A DNA stretch of 21,837 bases, from contig CAZRXS010000023.1 in assembly GCA_964604145.1 (NCBI GenBank), positions 1 through 21,837 on the forward strand. The letters run 5' to 3'. Below, one piece after another: positions 1 through 7,807 of this stretch. Within the stretch, counting starts at the first letter, position 1. Each line of letters begins with the position of its first letter. The notes under the pieces are model-generated. The model ran no database searches and was not told where the DNA came from. It worked only from the letters and a program-made list of their open reading frames with translations. This DNA comes from Gudongella sp964604145 (GTDB lineage Bacteria; Bacillota; Clostridia; Tissierellales; Tissierellaceae). Position numbers and translations under genes: made by a program.

Positions 1-1
1 T

Positions 2-616
2 TATATAGCAGCGATTGTGGTGATGGTTGCCAGCACCTTGTTTAATTTAAGCCGTGTAGAATTTATGATACTCTTATTTGCAGTAGTTTTAGTTGTAGTA
101 CTAGAAATGATAAACACAGCCATAGAAAAGAGTGTGGATATGATAACCAAAGAGTACCATCCACTGGCGAGAGTTGTAAAGGATATTTCTGCAGGTGCTG
201 TTTTGATAGCAACTTTTAATGCTGCAATAGTTGGTTATTTGCTATTCTATGATAGATTAAATCCATTTAAAGATTTAGTAATTTTAAAGATTAAAAATTC
301 TGAGATCCACCTAACATTTGTTGCTTTATTATTAGTAGTTTTATTAATAATTGGAATAAAAAGTAAATTTCATAAAGGTCATGGGACCTATTTTCAAGGT
401 GGAATAGTTAGTGGCCATTCAGCACTTGCATTTTGTTTTGCAACTATTATTTCTATTATAACTGAAAATTTACTTATTATAACATTGGCATTTGGGTTAG
501 CTTTTTTAGTAGCAGAGAGCAGAGTAGAAGGCAAAATCCATAGTTTAGCAGAAGTGTTTTTAGGAGCAGTGTTGGGGATTTTAGTGGGAGTATTTATTTT
601 TCAAGTAATTGGTTAG
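2..616 (+). CDS. Diacylglycerol/undecaprenol kinase fused to PAP2 phosphatase (5' partial)
   Basis: The reading frame is open to the left edge, so the gene is truncated at its 5' end; the apparent GTG at 17 lies inside the kinase and is not a start. The visible first ~85 residues are the C-terminal half of a DgkA-family membrane kinase, with the signature EMINTAIEKSVD followed by a membrane segment. After a short loop comes a PAP2 superfamily domain with SGHSA (near 410-425) and SRVEGKIHS (near 520-545), the C2 and C3 phosphatase motifs, and several hydrophobic helices. In this family the kinase phosphorylates diacylglycerol or undecaprenol, and the PAP2 part dephosphorylates lipid phosphates or pyrophosphates; together they would recycle the cell-wall lipid carrier at the membrane. 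Which lipid is used is inferred. The next gene follows 11 bases after the stop and its ribosome binding site overlaps this gene's end, so the two are cotranscribed. Confidence 0.88.
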   Translation, partial: YIAAIVVMVASTLFNLSRVEFMILLFAVVLVVVLEMINTAIEKSVDMITKEYHPLARVVKDISAGAVLIATFNAAIVGYLLFYDRLNPFKDLVILKIKNSEIHLTFVALLLVVLLIIGIKSKFHKGHGTYFQGGIVSGHSALAFCFATIISIITENLLIITLAFGLAFLVAESRVEGKIHSLAEVFLGAVLGILVGVFIFQVIG

Positions 617-627
617 GAGTTGAGCAA

Positions 628-1689
628 ATGACTAGAAAATTTAGCTTTGTTTTTATAATTTCACTAGCATTAGTACTTATAATAGCCTGCAATAATAAAA
701 TAGAAAATATACCAGAAGAATCAACTGCAAACATTGAAAAAGAGTCAACAAAAGAGAAAGAACCTATAATTGAAGTAGAAATTCCTAAAAAGCCTGAAGG
801 GAAGCCCTCTCCATTAAGTGGAATATACGCTGATGAAGAAATTCTTAATAATAGGATTATGGCAGTTTCATTTGATAATCATCCAAAAGCTAGATGGCAA
901 GCTGGATTAAAGGATGCTGAGATTGTATATGAATTTCCAGTAGAGGGACCATATACAAGATATCTTGCTTTATACATAATAAATGAACCGAAAAGCATTG
1001 GACCAATTAGAAGTTCAAGACCTTATCTAGTTACCATGGCTTATGAATTTGATGCAGTATTTGTACATGTTGGAGGCAGTGAGCAAGCAAAAAAAGATGT
1101 TAGAATCCTTAAAATGGCCGAGTTAGATGCACTAACAAGTTCATCAAAAGTATTTTGGAGGAATTTATCAAAGAGAGCACCAAATAACATGTATTCAAGT
1201 ATGCCAGTATTAAGACAAGCACAAAAAGATAGAGGTTTTAGAGACAAAGGCGATTTTGAAGGATTCTTATTTGACTTTGATAACAAGGATAGGAGAGGAG
1301 ATAGCGCAAAGAAGATTTCAATAATTTACAATGATGAAAATAAAACAGAATACAAGTACGATATCGACAGCACTGTTTACAATAGATTTAAAGACGGTCA
1401 AAAGCATATAGATGAGATAGATAAAAGTCAAATAACAGCAAAAAACATCATAATACAAAAAGCTAATATGAAGGTCTTAGATAGGGAAGGTAGACTAGCT
1501 ATAAACTTAGAAACAAGCGGAGAAGGCTTCTTTATTACCAATGGGGTTGTAAATGAAATAAGATGGGTAAAAGATAATAGAAAAGCAAGGACAAAATATT
1601 TGGACTTAAAAGGTGATGAGCTTGTATTAAATCCAGGCACTACTTGGATTCAAATAGTAAAGCCAAATATAGAGCTAATTATTGAATAA
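628..1689 (+). CDS. DUF3048 family lipoprotein (YerB-like)
   Basis: A 353-residue secreted lipoprotein. The N terminus has a short basic stretch, a hydrophobic core and the lipobox LIIAC with the lipidated Cys at position 21, followed by a Glu/Lys-rich low-complexity linker to about residue 55. The rest matches DUF3048 as I recall it: the start of the first domain (MAVSFDNHPKARWQAGL), the stretch IGPIRSSRPYLV, and a C-terminal domain ending PGTTWIQIVKP. The molecular function of the family is not established; Bacillus YerB is the nearest named relative. An AGGAG at 615-619 sits eight bases before the ATG. The gene lies between dgk and cdd, where Bacillus has no equivalent, so it is a lineage-specific addition to this operon. 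A cell-envelope role is inferred from lipidation only. Confidence 0.85.
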   Translation: MTRKFSFVFIISLALVLIIACNNKIENIPEESTANIEKESTKEKEPIIEVEIPKKPEGKPSPLSGIYADEEILNNRIMAVSFDNHPKARWQAGLKDAEIVYEFPVEGPYTRYLALYIINEPKSIGPIRSSRPYLVTMAYEFDAVFVHVGGSEQAKKDVRILKMAELDALTSSSKVFWRNLSKRAPNNMYSSMPVLRQAQKDRGFRDKGDFEGFLFDFDNKDRRGDSAKKISIIYNDENKTEYKYDIDSTVYNRFKDGQKHIDEIDKSQITAKNIIIQKANMKVLDREGRLAINLETSGEGFFITNGVVNEIRWVKDNRKARTKYLDLKGDELVLNPGTTWIQIVKPNIELIIE

Positions 1690-1705
1690 GAGGTGACAAC
1701 TAATT

Positions 1706-2116
1706 ATGGAAAATAGAGAATTGATTAAAAAAGCAATAGAAGCAAAAAACAGGGCATATGTACCTTATTCAGGATTTCATGTGGGAGCAGCGCTAATAAC
1801 AGAGGATAACAGGATTTATACAGGTTGTAATATTGAAATTGCATCGTATTCGCCGACGATTTGTGCAGAAAGAACTGCAATTTTTAAGGCTATATCAGAA
1901 GGGCATAAGAAAATAAAAAAAATTGCTGTAATAGGAGATGGAGAAGATACATTTCCTTGTGGAGTTTGTAGGCAAGTTATAAGAGAATTTGGCAAAGATG
2001 CTAAAATTATAGTTGCAAACTCAGAGGATGACTACAAGGAATTTACACTTGATGAACTATTACCAAATAGTTTCGGTCCAGAAGATTTAGTTAGAGCAAA
2101 AAAAGGTGATAAATAA
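1706..2116 (+). CDS. cdd: Cytidine deaminase
   Basis: A 136-residue enzyme, the usual length of the homotetrameric cytidine deaminase. It hydrolyses cytidine and deoxycytidine to uridine and deoxyuridine plus ammonia in the cytoplasmic pyrimidine salvage pathway. The zinc site is complete: CAE at residues 53-55 supplies the first Cys and the catalytic Glu, and PCGVCRQ supplies Cys85 and Cys88. The substrate loop CNIEIASY at 41-48 is also present. AGAGGTGA upstream is a good ribosome binding site. The stop codon overlaps the ATG of era by one base (TAATG), implying translational coupling. The cdd-era adjacency is conserved widely in Firmicutes. Confidence 0.97.
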   Translation: MENRELIKKAIEAKNRAYVPYSGFHVGAALITEDNRIYTGCNIEIASYSPTICAERTAIFKAISEGHKKIKKIAVIGDGEDTFPCGVCRQVIREFGKDAKIIVANSEDDYKEFTLDELLPNSFGPEDLVRAKKGDK

Positions 2117-3000
2117 TGTATAAATCAGGCTTTGTTACAGTTATTGGAAGACCAAATGTAGGAAAATCAACATTATTAAATCGAGTTATTGGAGAAAAAA
2201 TCTCTATAATTTCAGATAAAGCTCAAACAACTAGAAATAAAATTCAAATGGTTTACACAGAAGATAATCTACAAATTGTTTTTTTAGACACACCTGGTAT
2301 GCAAACTCCTAAGAATATACTTGGGGAATACATGCTTAAAATTTCTAAATCTACATTAGAAGAAGTTGATTTAGTAACATTTATGGTTGATGAGAGTTTA
2401 CAAATAGGAAGATTGGATAGTTACATTATTGAACAACTAAAAGATATTTCTACACCGATAGTATTATTAATTAATAAGATTGATAAATTAACTAAAGAAG
2501 ATTTGGATAGTTTAATAGAAAAATATAAAAGCATGGATATGTTTCTAGATGTAATAGGGATTTCAGCACTAAATAATGAAAATATTGAAGAATATATAAA
2601 TGCTATAAAAAAGATCCTTCCAGAAGGCCCACAATATTTTCCGGATGATATGATAACAGATCAGCCAGAAAGGTTTATTGTATCAGAGATAATAAGGGAA
2701 AAGGCACTTATAAACTTAGAAGAAGAAATACCCCATGGAATTTATGTAAGTATAGATAAGATTAGACAAAGAGAAGGAAAAGAGCTTATAGATGTCTTTG
2801 CTAATTTATACTGTGAAAAAGAATCCCACAAGGGAATGGTAATTGGAAAGAAAGGTTCAATGCTGAAAAAGATAGGGCAAGAGGCTAGAGAAGACATAGA
2901 AAAATTATTGGGAAGCAAAGTAAATTTACAGATATGGGTAAAAGTAGAAAAAAACTGGAGAGAAAAGGCAAACAAAGTAAAGTATTTTGGCTATAAATAA
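2116..3000 (+). CDS. era: GTPase Era
   Basis: A 294-residue ribosome-assembly GTPase that binds the 3' end of 16S rRNA during maturation of the small subunit. The N-terminal GTPase domain shows G1 GRPNVGKST (11-19), a threonine-rich switch I (AQTTRNKI), G3 DTPG (58-61), G4 NKID (120-123) and a G5-type SAL near 150. The C-terminal KH domain (about 200-294) contains the RNA-binding loop VIGKKGSMLKKIG and the family ending KVKYFGYK. Length and domain order are typical. It starts inside the cdd stop codon, and its own stop overlaps the recO ribosome binding site, so cdd-era-recO form one tightly coupled unit. The small gene yqzL, found between era and recO in Bacillus, is absent. Confidence 0.98.
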   Translation: MYKSGFVTVIGRPNVGKSTLLNRVIGEKISIISDKAQTTRNKIQMVYTEDNLQIVFLDTPGMQTPKNILGEYMLKISKSTLEEVDLVTFMVDESLQIGRLDSYIIEQLKDISTPIVLLINKIDKLTKEDLDSLIEKYKSMDMFLDVIGISALNNENIEEYINAIKKILPEGPQYFPDDMITDQPERFIVSEIIREKALINLEEEIPHGIYVSIDKIRQREGKELIDVFANLYCEKESHKGMVIGKKGSMLKKIGQEAREDIEKLLGSKVNLQIWVKVEKNWREKANKVKYFGYK

Positions 3001-3006
3001 GGGTGA
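2999..3006 (+). promoter_or_regulatory. Ribosome binding site fixing the recO start
   Basis: AAGGGTGA, overlapping the last bases of era, lies four bases before the ATG at 3011. A longer frame from TTG at 2987 would begin inside era and lacks a Shine-Dalgarno sequence at the right distance, so 3011 is preferred. Confidence 0.75.
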
Positions 3007-3010
3007 AAAG

Positions 3011-3763
3011 ATGATAAGGACAAGTGGAATTGTTTTATCGGGTATAAAGTTTAAAGAATCTAGTAAAATCTTAACTATATATACTAGAGAACTAGGTAAA
3101 ATAAAAGTGCTAGGACAAGGTGTAATGAAGCCAAAGTCAAAAGGAATAGCATCGACAGAAGTATTTGCACATAGTGAATTTGACTTAAAAAAAGGTAGAA
3201 ACTTCTACTATATAAATAGCGTTTATCTAATTGATTCCTACCACAATCTAAGGAATAGTATGGATACCCTTTTTCTAGGTTTTTATATATTGGAATTAAT
3301 GGATAAAACTATACATGAAGAAGAACATAATCCAATTTTATTTGACTTATTAAATAAAGCTTTAACGTCTATTAAAAATGGTGAAGAACCACTTTTAATG
3401 GCTGTAGCCTTCCAACTTAAATTTGTAAGTTTTATGGGATATAGACCACAATTAGATATATGCTCTTCTTGTGGAAAGACAAATTCTCCACTTTGGAGAT
3501 TCTCATCAGCAAAAGGAGGAGTATTTTGTGAAAGATGTCTTGCTAGTGAGTCAACAATAATTACAGACGAGCAAAGGCTAACTCTCACAAAGATATTATT
3601 AACTCCATTTGACAATCTCAGAGCTTTAAGTATTGAAAAGAAAGACACTTGGAAAATATATAAGCTGATGTTAGATTATATTTCTTATAATTTTGAAATA
3701 AAAGAATTAAAGTCTCAAACAATGATAAGAAATGGTATCACTAGTGATAATCACATTACTTGA
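3011..3763 (+). CDS. recO: DNA repair protein RecO
   Basis: A 250-residue recombination mediator. With RecR, RecO loads RecA onto SSB-coated single-stranded DNA in gap repair and anneals complementary strands. The N-terminal OB fold begins MIRTSGIVLSG and continues with ILTIYTRELGKIKVLGQG, a familiar RecO start, which supports the ATG at 3011 over the upstream TTG. The helical C-terminal domain carries a four-cysteine zinc knuckle: CSSC (151-154) and CERC (173-176). Length is normal. It follows era with a 10-base gap. Its TGA stop lies within a perfect TTGACA box, probably the -35 element for glyQ. Confidence 0.96.
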   Translation: MIRTSGIVLSGIKFKESSKILTIYTRELGKIKVLGQGVMKPKSKGIASTEVFAHSEFDLKKGRNFYYINSVYLIDSYHNLRNSMDTLFLGFYILELMDKTIHEEEHNPILFDLLNKALTSIKNGEEPLLMAVAFQLKFVSFMGYRPQLDICSSCGKTNSPLWRFSSAKGGVFCERCLASESTIITDEQRLTLTKILLTPFDNLRALSIEKKDTWKIYKLMLDYISYNFEIKELKSQTMIRNGITSDNHIT

Positions 3764-3788
3764 CATGGTCAATAAATTTTGTTAAATT
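3760..3788 (+). promoter_or_regulatory. Candidate sigma-A promoter for glyQS
   Basis: TTGACA at 3760-3765 is a perfect -35 box. A 17-base spacer leads to TAAATT (3783-3788), a four-of-six match to the -10 consensus. The -35 overlaps the recO stop codon. TTGAC-ATG-GTCAA (3760-3772) is also a small perfect inverted repeat that could be an operator, or chance. Transcription would begin near 3795, leaving a leader of about 118 bases before glyQ. No transcript data are available, so this rests on sequence match alone. Confidence 0.5.
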
Positions 3789-3840
3789 GTTATTCATAAA
3801 GTAAATCTATACTTGAATAGGAAAAAATAAATCCTTGTAT

Positions 3841-3889
3841 TATAGAGCGAAAGAGACCTTTCGTCCCTATAGGGATTGATAGGTTTTAC
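3841..3889 (+). promoter_or_regulatory. Degenerate T-box-like antiterminator/terminator upstream of glyQ
   Basis: Two mutually exclusive hairpins can be drawn. The first pairs TATAG (3841-3845) with CTATA (3867-3871) and CGAAAG (3848-3853) with CTTTCG (3858-3863), leaving AG opposite TCC. The second pairs ACCTTTCGTCCC (3856-3867) with GGGATTGATAGGT (3872-3884), imperfectly, and is followed by TTTTA. Its core TCCCTATAGGGA (3864-3875) is a perfect 12-base palindrome. The layout and the wording CGAAAG...CTTTCGTCCCTATAGGGA are those seen at the 3' end of Firmicute T-box leaders of aminoacyl-tRNA synthetase genes. The diagnostic TGGNACC bulge sequence is missing, the terminator stem has mismatches, and the leader is too short for a normal stem I. 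I read it as a decayed T-box; a simple stem-loop is the alternative. Confidence 0.4.
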
Positions 3890-3900
3890 AAACTATTAAA

Positions 3901-3905
3901 GGGGG
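3901..3905 (+). promoter_or_regulatory. Ribosome binding site fixing the glyQ start
   Basis: GGGGG (within AAAGGGGG) lies seven bases before the ATG at 3913 but only one base before the ATG at 3907. Spacing and alignment with GlyQ N termini both favour 3913. Confidence 0.7.
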
Positions 3906-3912
3906 AATGCAT

Positions 3913-4800
3913 ATGTATTTTCAGGATTTAATGCTGAAATTACTTAATTATTGGGGAGATAAAGATTGTATTATAATGGAAGCATATGATATTGAAAAAG
4001 GTGCAGGAACAATGAGTCCGCATACTTTTTTAAGAGCCTTAGGGCCAGAACCATGGAAAGTTGTATATGTCGAACCTTCAAGAAGACCTGCAGATGCAAG
4101 ATATGGAGAGAACCCAAACAGAGTATATCAGCATCACCAATTGCAGGTAATTTTAAAGCCTTCGCCTGAGGACATTCAAGACCTATACTTAGATAGTCTT
4201 AAAGCTATAGGCATAGACCCAATAAAACATGATATCAGATTTGTAGAAGACAATTGGGAAGCTCCAACCCTTGGTGCCTGGGGAGTTGGCTGGGAAGTTT
4301 GGCTAGATGGAATGGAAATAACCCAATTCACTTATTTCCAACAAGTTGGCAGCATAAACTGTGAGTTGGAATCTGGAGAGCTTACATATGGCTTAGAAAG
4401 AATAGCCATGTATCTTCAAGATGTAGATAATGTATTTGATATACAATGGAATAAAAATTATACTTATGCAGATATTTTCAAAAAAGCAGAATACGAGCAT
4501 TCTGTATACAGTTTTGAAAAAGCAGATGTACTTGTCCTTAGAGAACTATTCAATACTTATGAGAAAGAAGCAAAGAGAATTATTGATGAAAAACTAGTAA
4601 TACCTGCTTATGACTATGTTTTAAAATGCTCCCATACATTTAATGTACTTGATGCAAGAGGTGCAATCTCTGTATCTGACCGCACAGGTTTTATAGGGAG
4701 GGTTAGAAATCTCGCAAGGAGCATAGCTTCTTTATATATAGACCAAAGAGAAGAAATGGGATATCCCTTATTAAATAAGGATGGAGGTTTAGATGAATAA
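3913..4800 (+). CDS. glyQ: Glycine--tRNA ligase alpha subunit
   Basis: A 295-residue catalytic subunit of the heterotetrameric (alpha2beta2) bacterial glycyl-tRNA synthetase, which activates glycine with ATP and charges tRNA-Gly. The protein begins MYFQDLMLKLLNYWGD, aligning with the MNIQDMIL start of Bacillus GlyQ; this is why 3913 is chosen over 3907. Family signatures present include EKGAGTMSPHTFLRALGPEPW, YVEPSRRPADARYGENPNR, DIRFVEDNWE, GWEVWLDGMEITQFTYFQQ and a C-terminal DARGAISVSDR. Length is normal and no motif is missing. glyS starts eight bases before the end of glyQ in another frame, so the two subunits are translationally coupled. Expression may once have been controlled by the T-box-like leader just upstream. 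Confidence 0.98.
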   Translation: MYFQDLMLKLLNYWGDKDCIIMEAYDIEKGAGTMSPHTFLRALGPEPWKVVYVEPSRRPADARYGENPNRVYQHHQLQVILKPSPEDIQDLYLDSLKAIGIDPIKHDIRFVEDNWEAPTLGAWGVGWEVWLDGMEITQFTYFQQVGSINCELESGELTYGLERIAMYLQDVDNVFDIQWNKNYTYADIFKKAEYEHSVYSFEKADVLVLRELFNTYEKEAKRIIDEKLVIPAYDYVLKCSHTFNVLDARGAISVSDRTGFIGRVRNLARSIASLYIDQREEMGYPLLNKDGGLDE

Positions 4801-6871
4801 GAAGTTTTTATTAGAGATAGGAGTAGAGGAATTACCAGCTAGATATATTGAAATGGCAAAATCTCAGCTTAAAGAAAATGTAAAAAATGCTTTAGATGAA
4901 GAGAGAATAGAATACAAGTCTATGAACCTATTATCAACCCCAAGACGACTTACCATAGTTATTTCTGGATTAAGCGAGAGGGGTAAAAGTATAGAAAGCA
5001 TGGTTAAAGGTCCATCAAAAAAAATAGCATTTGATAAAGATAGTAATCCAACAAAAGCAATGTTAGGTTTTATGAAAGGTCAAGGAGTAGAGCTTGAAGA
5101 TACATACATTGAAGCCTTAAATGGCGAAGATTATGTCTATGCAAAGAGTACTAAAAAAGGGAAACAATTAGAACAAGTGTTAAAGGATAGCTTAGATGAT
5201 ATTATTAGGAACATTCATTTTCCTAAATCTATGAAATGGGGAGGTAAAAACCTTAAGTTTGCAAGACCCATTAGGTGGATAATGGCGATTTTAGATAATA
5301 AAACACTAGATTATGAACTAGAAGGAATAAAAGCGACCAATAAAACTAGAGGACATAGGTTTCTTGGAAAAGAAGATATAGAAATAGACAATATAGATAA
5401 CTATGAAGAAGTCTTAAAAGATAATTATGTAATTGTTGATGAATCTAAAAGACGAGAGCTAATTAGATATGGTATAGAAAAACTTGCCAAAGAAAAGGGT
5501 GGCAACATTCAAAAAGATGAAGATTTATTAGATGAGGTTACAAATCTTGTAGAATACCCTACACCTATTATTGGAAGGATAAAAGATGAATATTTAAAAC
5601 TTCCATTTGATGTAATAACAACACCTATGAAGGAACACCTTAGATATTTTCCAGTGGTAGATGATAAGAATAGGCTACTACCTTATTTTATTACTGTTAG
5701 AAATGGTGACAATCAATATGAAGACATAGTAATAAAAGGAAATGAAAAAGTCTTGGGTGCAAGACTTGAAGATGCAAAGTTTTTTTACAAAGAAGATATA
5801 AAATATCCCTTAGAAGATTATTTGGAGAAACTAAAAACCGTAACTTTTCATGAAAAGTTGGGGTCAATGCATGATAAAACAATTCGCATTAATAAATTAG
5901 CCAATAAAATCGGCAAGTACTTACAAGTTGGCGATGAAACTATGCGTAATTTAGATAGGGCGAGTTATCTCGCTAAGACAGATTTAGTGACAAAGATGGT
6001 TACAGAGTTTACTGAACTTCAAGGTAAGATTGGCATGGAATATGCTATGCAATGGGGAGAAAATGAAATAGTTTCTTTATCGATATTTGAGCAGTATTTA
6101 CCAAGATTTGCAGGAGATGATCTACCTACAACAACAGCTGGTAGCGTTTTATCTATTTCTGACAAGCTAGACTCAATATGCGGGCTTTTTGCTATTGGAA
6201 TACAACCAACCGGTTCCCAAGATCCATTTGCAATGAGAAGAAGTGCCATTGGTGTTATAAATATTATAATTGATAAGAAATTAAATGTTTCATTAATGGA
6301 TTTGATAGACTTTTCACTTTATATCTATGTTGAAGAAAATGGTTTAGCTTGCGATTATAAAAAGGTTAGAGAAGAAATAGTGGAGTTTTTTATGGGTAGG
6401 GTTAGGAATTTATTCTTAGAGAAAGGAATCTCATATGATATTATTGATTCAATTATAAATACTGGAACAGATAATATATACGATATGAAGATTCGTGCAG
6501 AAAGAATCGAACAATGGGCCAGCTCTGAAGATATAGAGGACATGTTATCCTCTTTTAACAGAATAAGTACATTGGCAGTAAAAGGAGATTCAACGGAAGT
6601 GAAAAGAGACTTATTGAGTCCTGAAGGAAATTCTTTATATGATTCTTATAATAGCATAGAAGATAAGGTTGATTCTTTTATAAATAAAAAGGAATATGAT
6701 AAAGCACTAGTTTTGCTATCAACCCTAAAAGTACCTATAGATAATTTTTTTGATAGCGTAATGGTTATGGTTGACGATATGGAATTAAGGAATAACAGAT
6801 TAGCTTTAATAAAGAAAATATACCTTAAAATGCTAAAGATTTGTGATATAACATATATTGTCGACAGATAG
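4793..6871 (+). CDS. glyS: Glycine--tRNA ligase beta subunit
   Basis: A 692-residue beta subunit, close to the usual ~690 residues. It supplies tRNA-binding modules to the alpha2beta2 glycyl-tRNA synthetase. It opens with the family signature FLLEIGVEELPARYI and contains TPRRLTI, a GPSKKIAFD segment, SMKWGGKNLKFARPIRWI, and the central HD-like region with LGARLEDAKFFYKED. The GSQDPFAMRRSAIGVI stretch precedes a C-terminal DALR-type anticodon-binding domain with SFNRISTL and FDSVMVM. The start codon lies within glyQ (GGAGG at 4781-4785 region, eight-base overlap of the coding frames). The PPDK regulator follows after 27 bases with its own strong ribosome binding site, and all three probably share a transcript ending at the hairpin at 7722-7747. 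Confidence 0.98.
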   Translation: MNKKFLLEIGVEELPARYIEMAKSQLKENVKNALDEERIEYKSMNLLSTPRRLTIVISGLSERGKSIESMVKGPSKKIAFDKDSNPTKAMLGFMKGQGVELEDTYIEALNGEDYVYAKSTKKGKQLEQVLKDSLDDIIRNIHFPKSMKWGGKNLKFARPIRWIMAILDNKTLDYELEGIKATNKTRGHRFLGKEDIEIDNIDNYEEVLKDNYVIVDESKRRELIRYGIEKLAKEKGGNIQKDEDLLDEVTNLVEYPTPIIGRIKDEYLKLPFDVITTPMKEHLRYFPVVDDKNRLLPYFITVRNGDNQYEDIVIKGNEKVLGARLEDAKFFYKEDIKYPLEDYLEKLKTVTFHEKLGSMHDKTIRINKLANKIGKYLQVGDETMRNLDRASYLAKTDLVTKMVTEFTELQGKIGMEYAMQWGENEIVSLSIFEQYLPRFAGDDLPTTTAGSVLSISDKLDSICGLFAIGIQPTGSQDPFAMRRSAIGVINIIIDKKLNVSLMDLIDFSLYIYVEENGLACDYKKVREEIVEFFMGRVRNLFLEKGISYDIIDSIINTGTDNIYDMKIRAERIEQWASSEDIEDMLSSFNRISTLAVKGDSTEVKRDLLSPEGNSLYDSYNSIEDKVDSFINKKEYDKALVLLSTLKVPIDNFFDSVMVMVDDMELRNNRLALIKKIYLKMLKICDITYIVDR

Positions 6872-6898
6872 AGTATTAATTTACTAGGAGGTTCAAAG

Positions 6899-7723
6899 AT
6901 GAATAAAATGTTAACATTGTATGTACTATCAGATTCTATTGGAGAGACAGGAGAGTTAATAGCACGAGCTGCTGCAAGACAGTTTATAACAGAAAATTAC
7001 GATATAAAAAGATTTCCATTTATAAGCGATGAAAAAGAAATTAGAGAAATTTTTGATGAAGCTGTAAGTGGCGAAAGTATTTTTATATATACAACTGTGT
7101 TGAAGGATATAAAAAACCTGATAGATGAATTAGGAAAAGCAAAGAATATACCGACCATAGATGTAATGTCTCCACCGATGAAGTCAATAGAGAACATTCT
7201 AGGATATGCTCCTAAAAGAGAAGCGGGACTTATAAGAAGGATTGATGAAGAATATTTCAAAAAAGTAGAGGCAGTTGAATTTGCTGTAAAATATGACGAT
7301 GGAAAGGACCCACGCGGAATAGAAAAAGCAGATATTTGTCTTATAGGAATATCTAGAACATCAAAAACTCCACTTTCTATGTATCTTGCAAACAAGAATT
7401 TCAAAGTAGTAAATGTTCCATTGGTACCTGAAATAGGCGTACCAGATGAACTCTACAAAAAAGACCGAAGAAGAATAATTGGTCTTGTAGCTGATGCAAA
7501 AAAACTGATTGAGATTAGGTCAGAAAGGTTAAGGACGCTTGGATTAAAGAATTCTGCTAACTATGCAAGTGTCGATAGAATTCAAAAGGAATTGGAATAT
7601 TCTATGGAAATAATGATGGATGTAAAGTGTGAAATAATTGATGTTTCAGCAAAGGCAATAGAAGAGACAGCTTCTATTATAATAGAATATATGGAAAATC
7701 AATTTGGTGACAAAATGTTTTAA
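6899..7723 (+). CDS. Pyruvate, phosphate dikinase regulatory protein (ADP-dependent kinase/Pi-dependent phosphorylase)
   Basis: A 274-residue DUF299 (PPDK regulatory protein) family member. The family is bifunctional: it inactivates pyruvate phosphate dikinase (or PEP synthase) by ADP-dependent phosphorylation of a threonine near the catalytic histidine, and reverses this by Pi-dependent dephosphorylation. The N terminus shows the family opening SDSIGETGELIARAA, and the P-loop-like nucleotide motif GISRTSKTPLSMYLA starts at residue 150, followed by NVPLVPE. Bacillus YqfL is the named relative, so the target here is inferred to be a PPDK encoded elsewhere. AGGAGG at 6886-6891 precedes the ATG by seven bases. 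In Bacillus the gene is paired with ccpN next to glyS; here it follows glyS directly and no ccpN is present. A terminator overlaps its stop codon. Confidence 0.94.
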   Translation: MNKMLTLYVLSDSIGETGELIARAAARQFITENYDIKRFPFISDEKEIREIFDEAVSGESIFIYTTVLKDIKNLIDELGKAKNIPTIDVMSPPMKSIENILGYAPKREAGLIRRIDEEYFKKVEAVEFAVKYDDGKDPRGIEKADICLIGISRTSKTPLSMYLANKNFKVVNVPLVPEIGVPDELYKKDRRRIIGLVADAKKLIEIRSERLRTLGLKNSANYASVDRIQKELEYSMEIMMDVKCEIIDVSAKAIEETASIIIEYMENQFGDKMF

Positions 7724-7747
7724 AGTGTTCTTAAGAACACTTTTTTT
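7722..7747 (+). terminator. Rho-independent terminator of the glyQS-PPDK regulator unit
   Basis: AAAGTGTTCTTAAGAACACT is part of a perfect 22-base palindrome (7722-7743), and a run of seven T occupies 7741-7747. The left arm begins inside the TAA stop (7721-7723) of the upstream gene, so coding sequence and terminator overlap. Confidence 0.9.
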
Positions 7748-7795
7748 CAACAAAAAAGAAGCAAAGGGTTAATGTAGAATAGAGCTAATAGGATG

Positions 7796-7801
7796 TGGAG
7801 G
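7796..7801 (+). promoter_or_regulatory. Ribosome binding site fixing the dgt start
   Basis: TGGAGG lies six bases before the ATG at 7808. The in-frame ATG at 7793 would place this motif inside the coding region and has no site of its own, so 7808 is preferred. Confidence 0.75.
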
Positions 7802-7807
7802 ATTTTT

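Noticed and set aside
17..22. GTG codons as the true start of the first gene
   Set aside because: They lie within the conserved DgkA fold and the frame is open to the window edge, so the gene is simply cut.
3283..3648. Minus-strand 121-codon frame inside recO
   Set aside because: It shadows the conserved RecO coding sequence and has no recognisable protein features.
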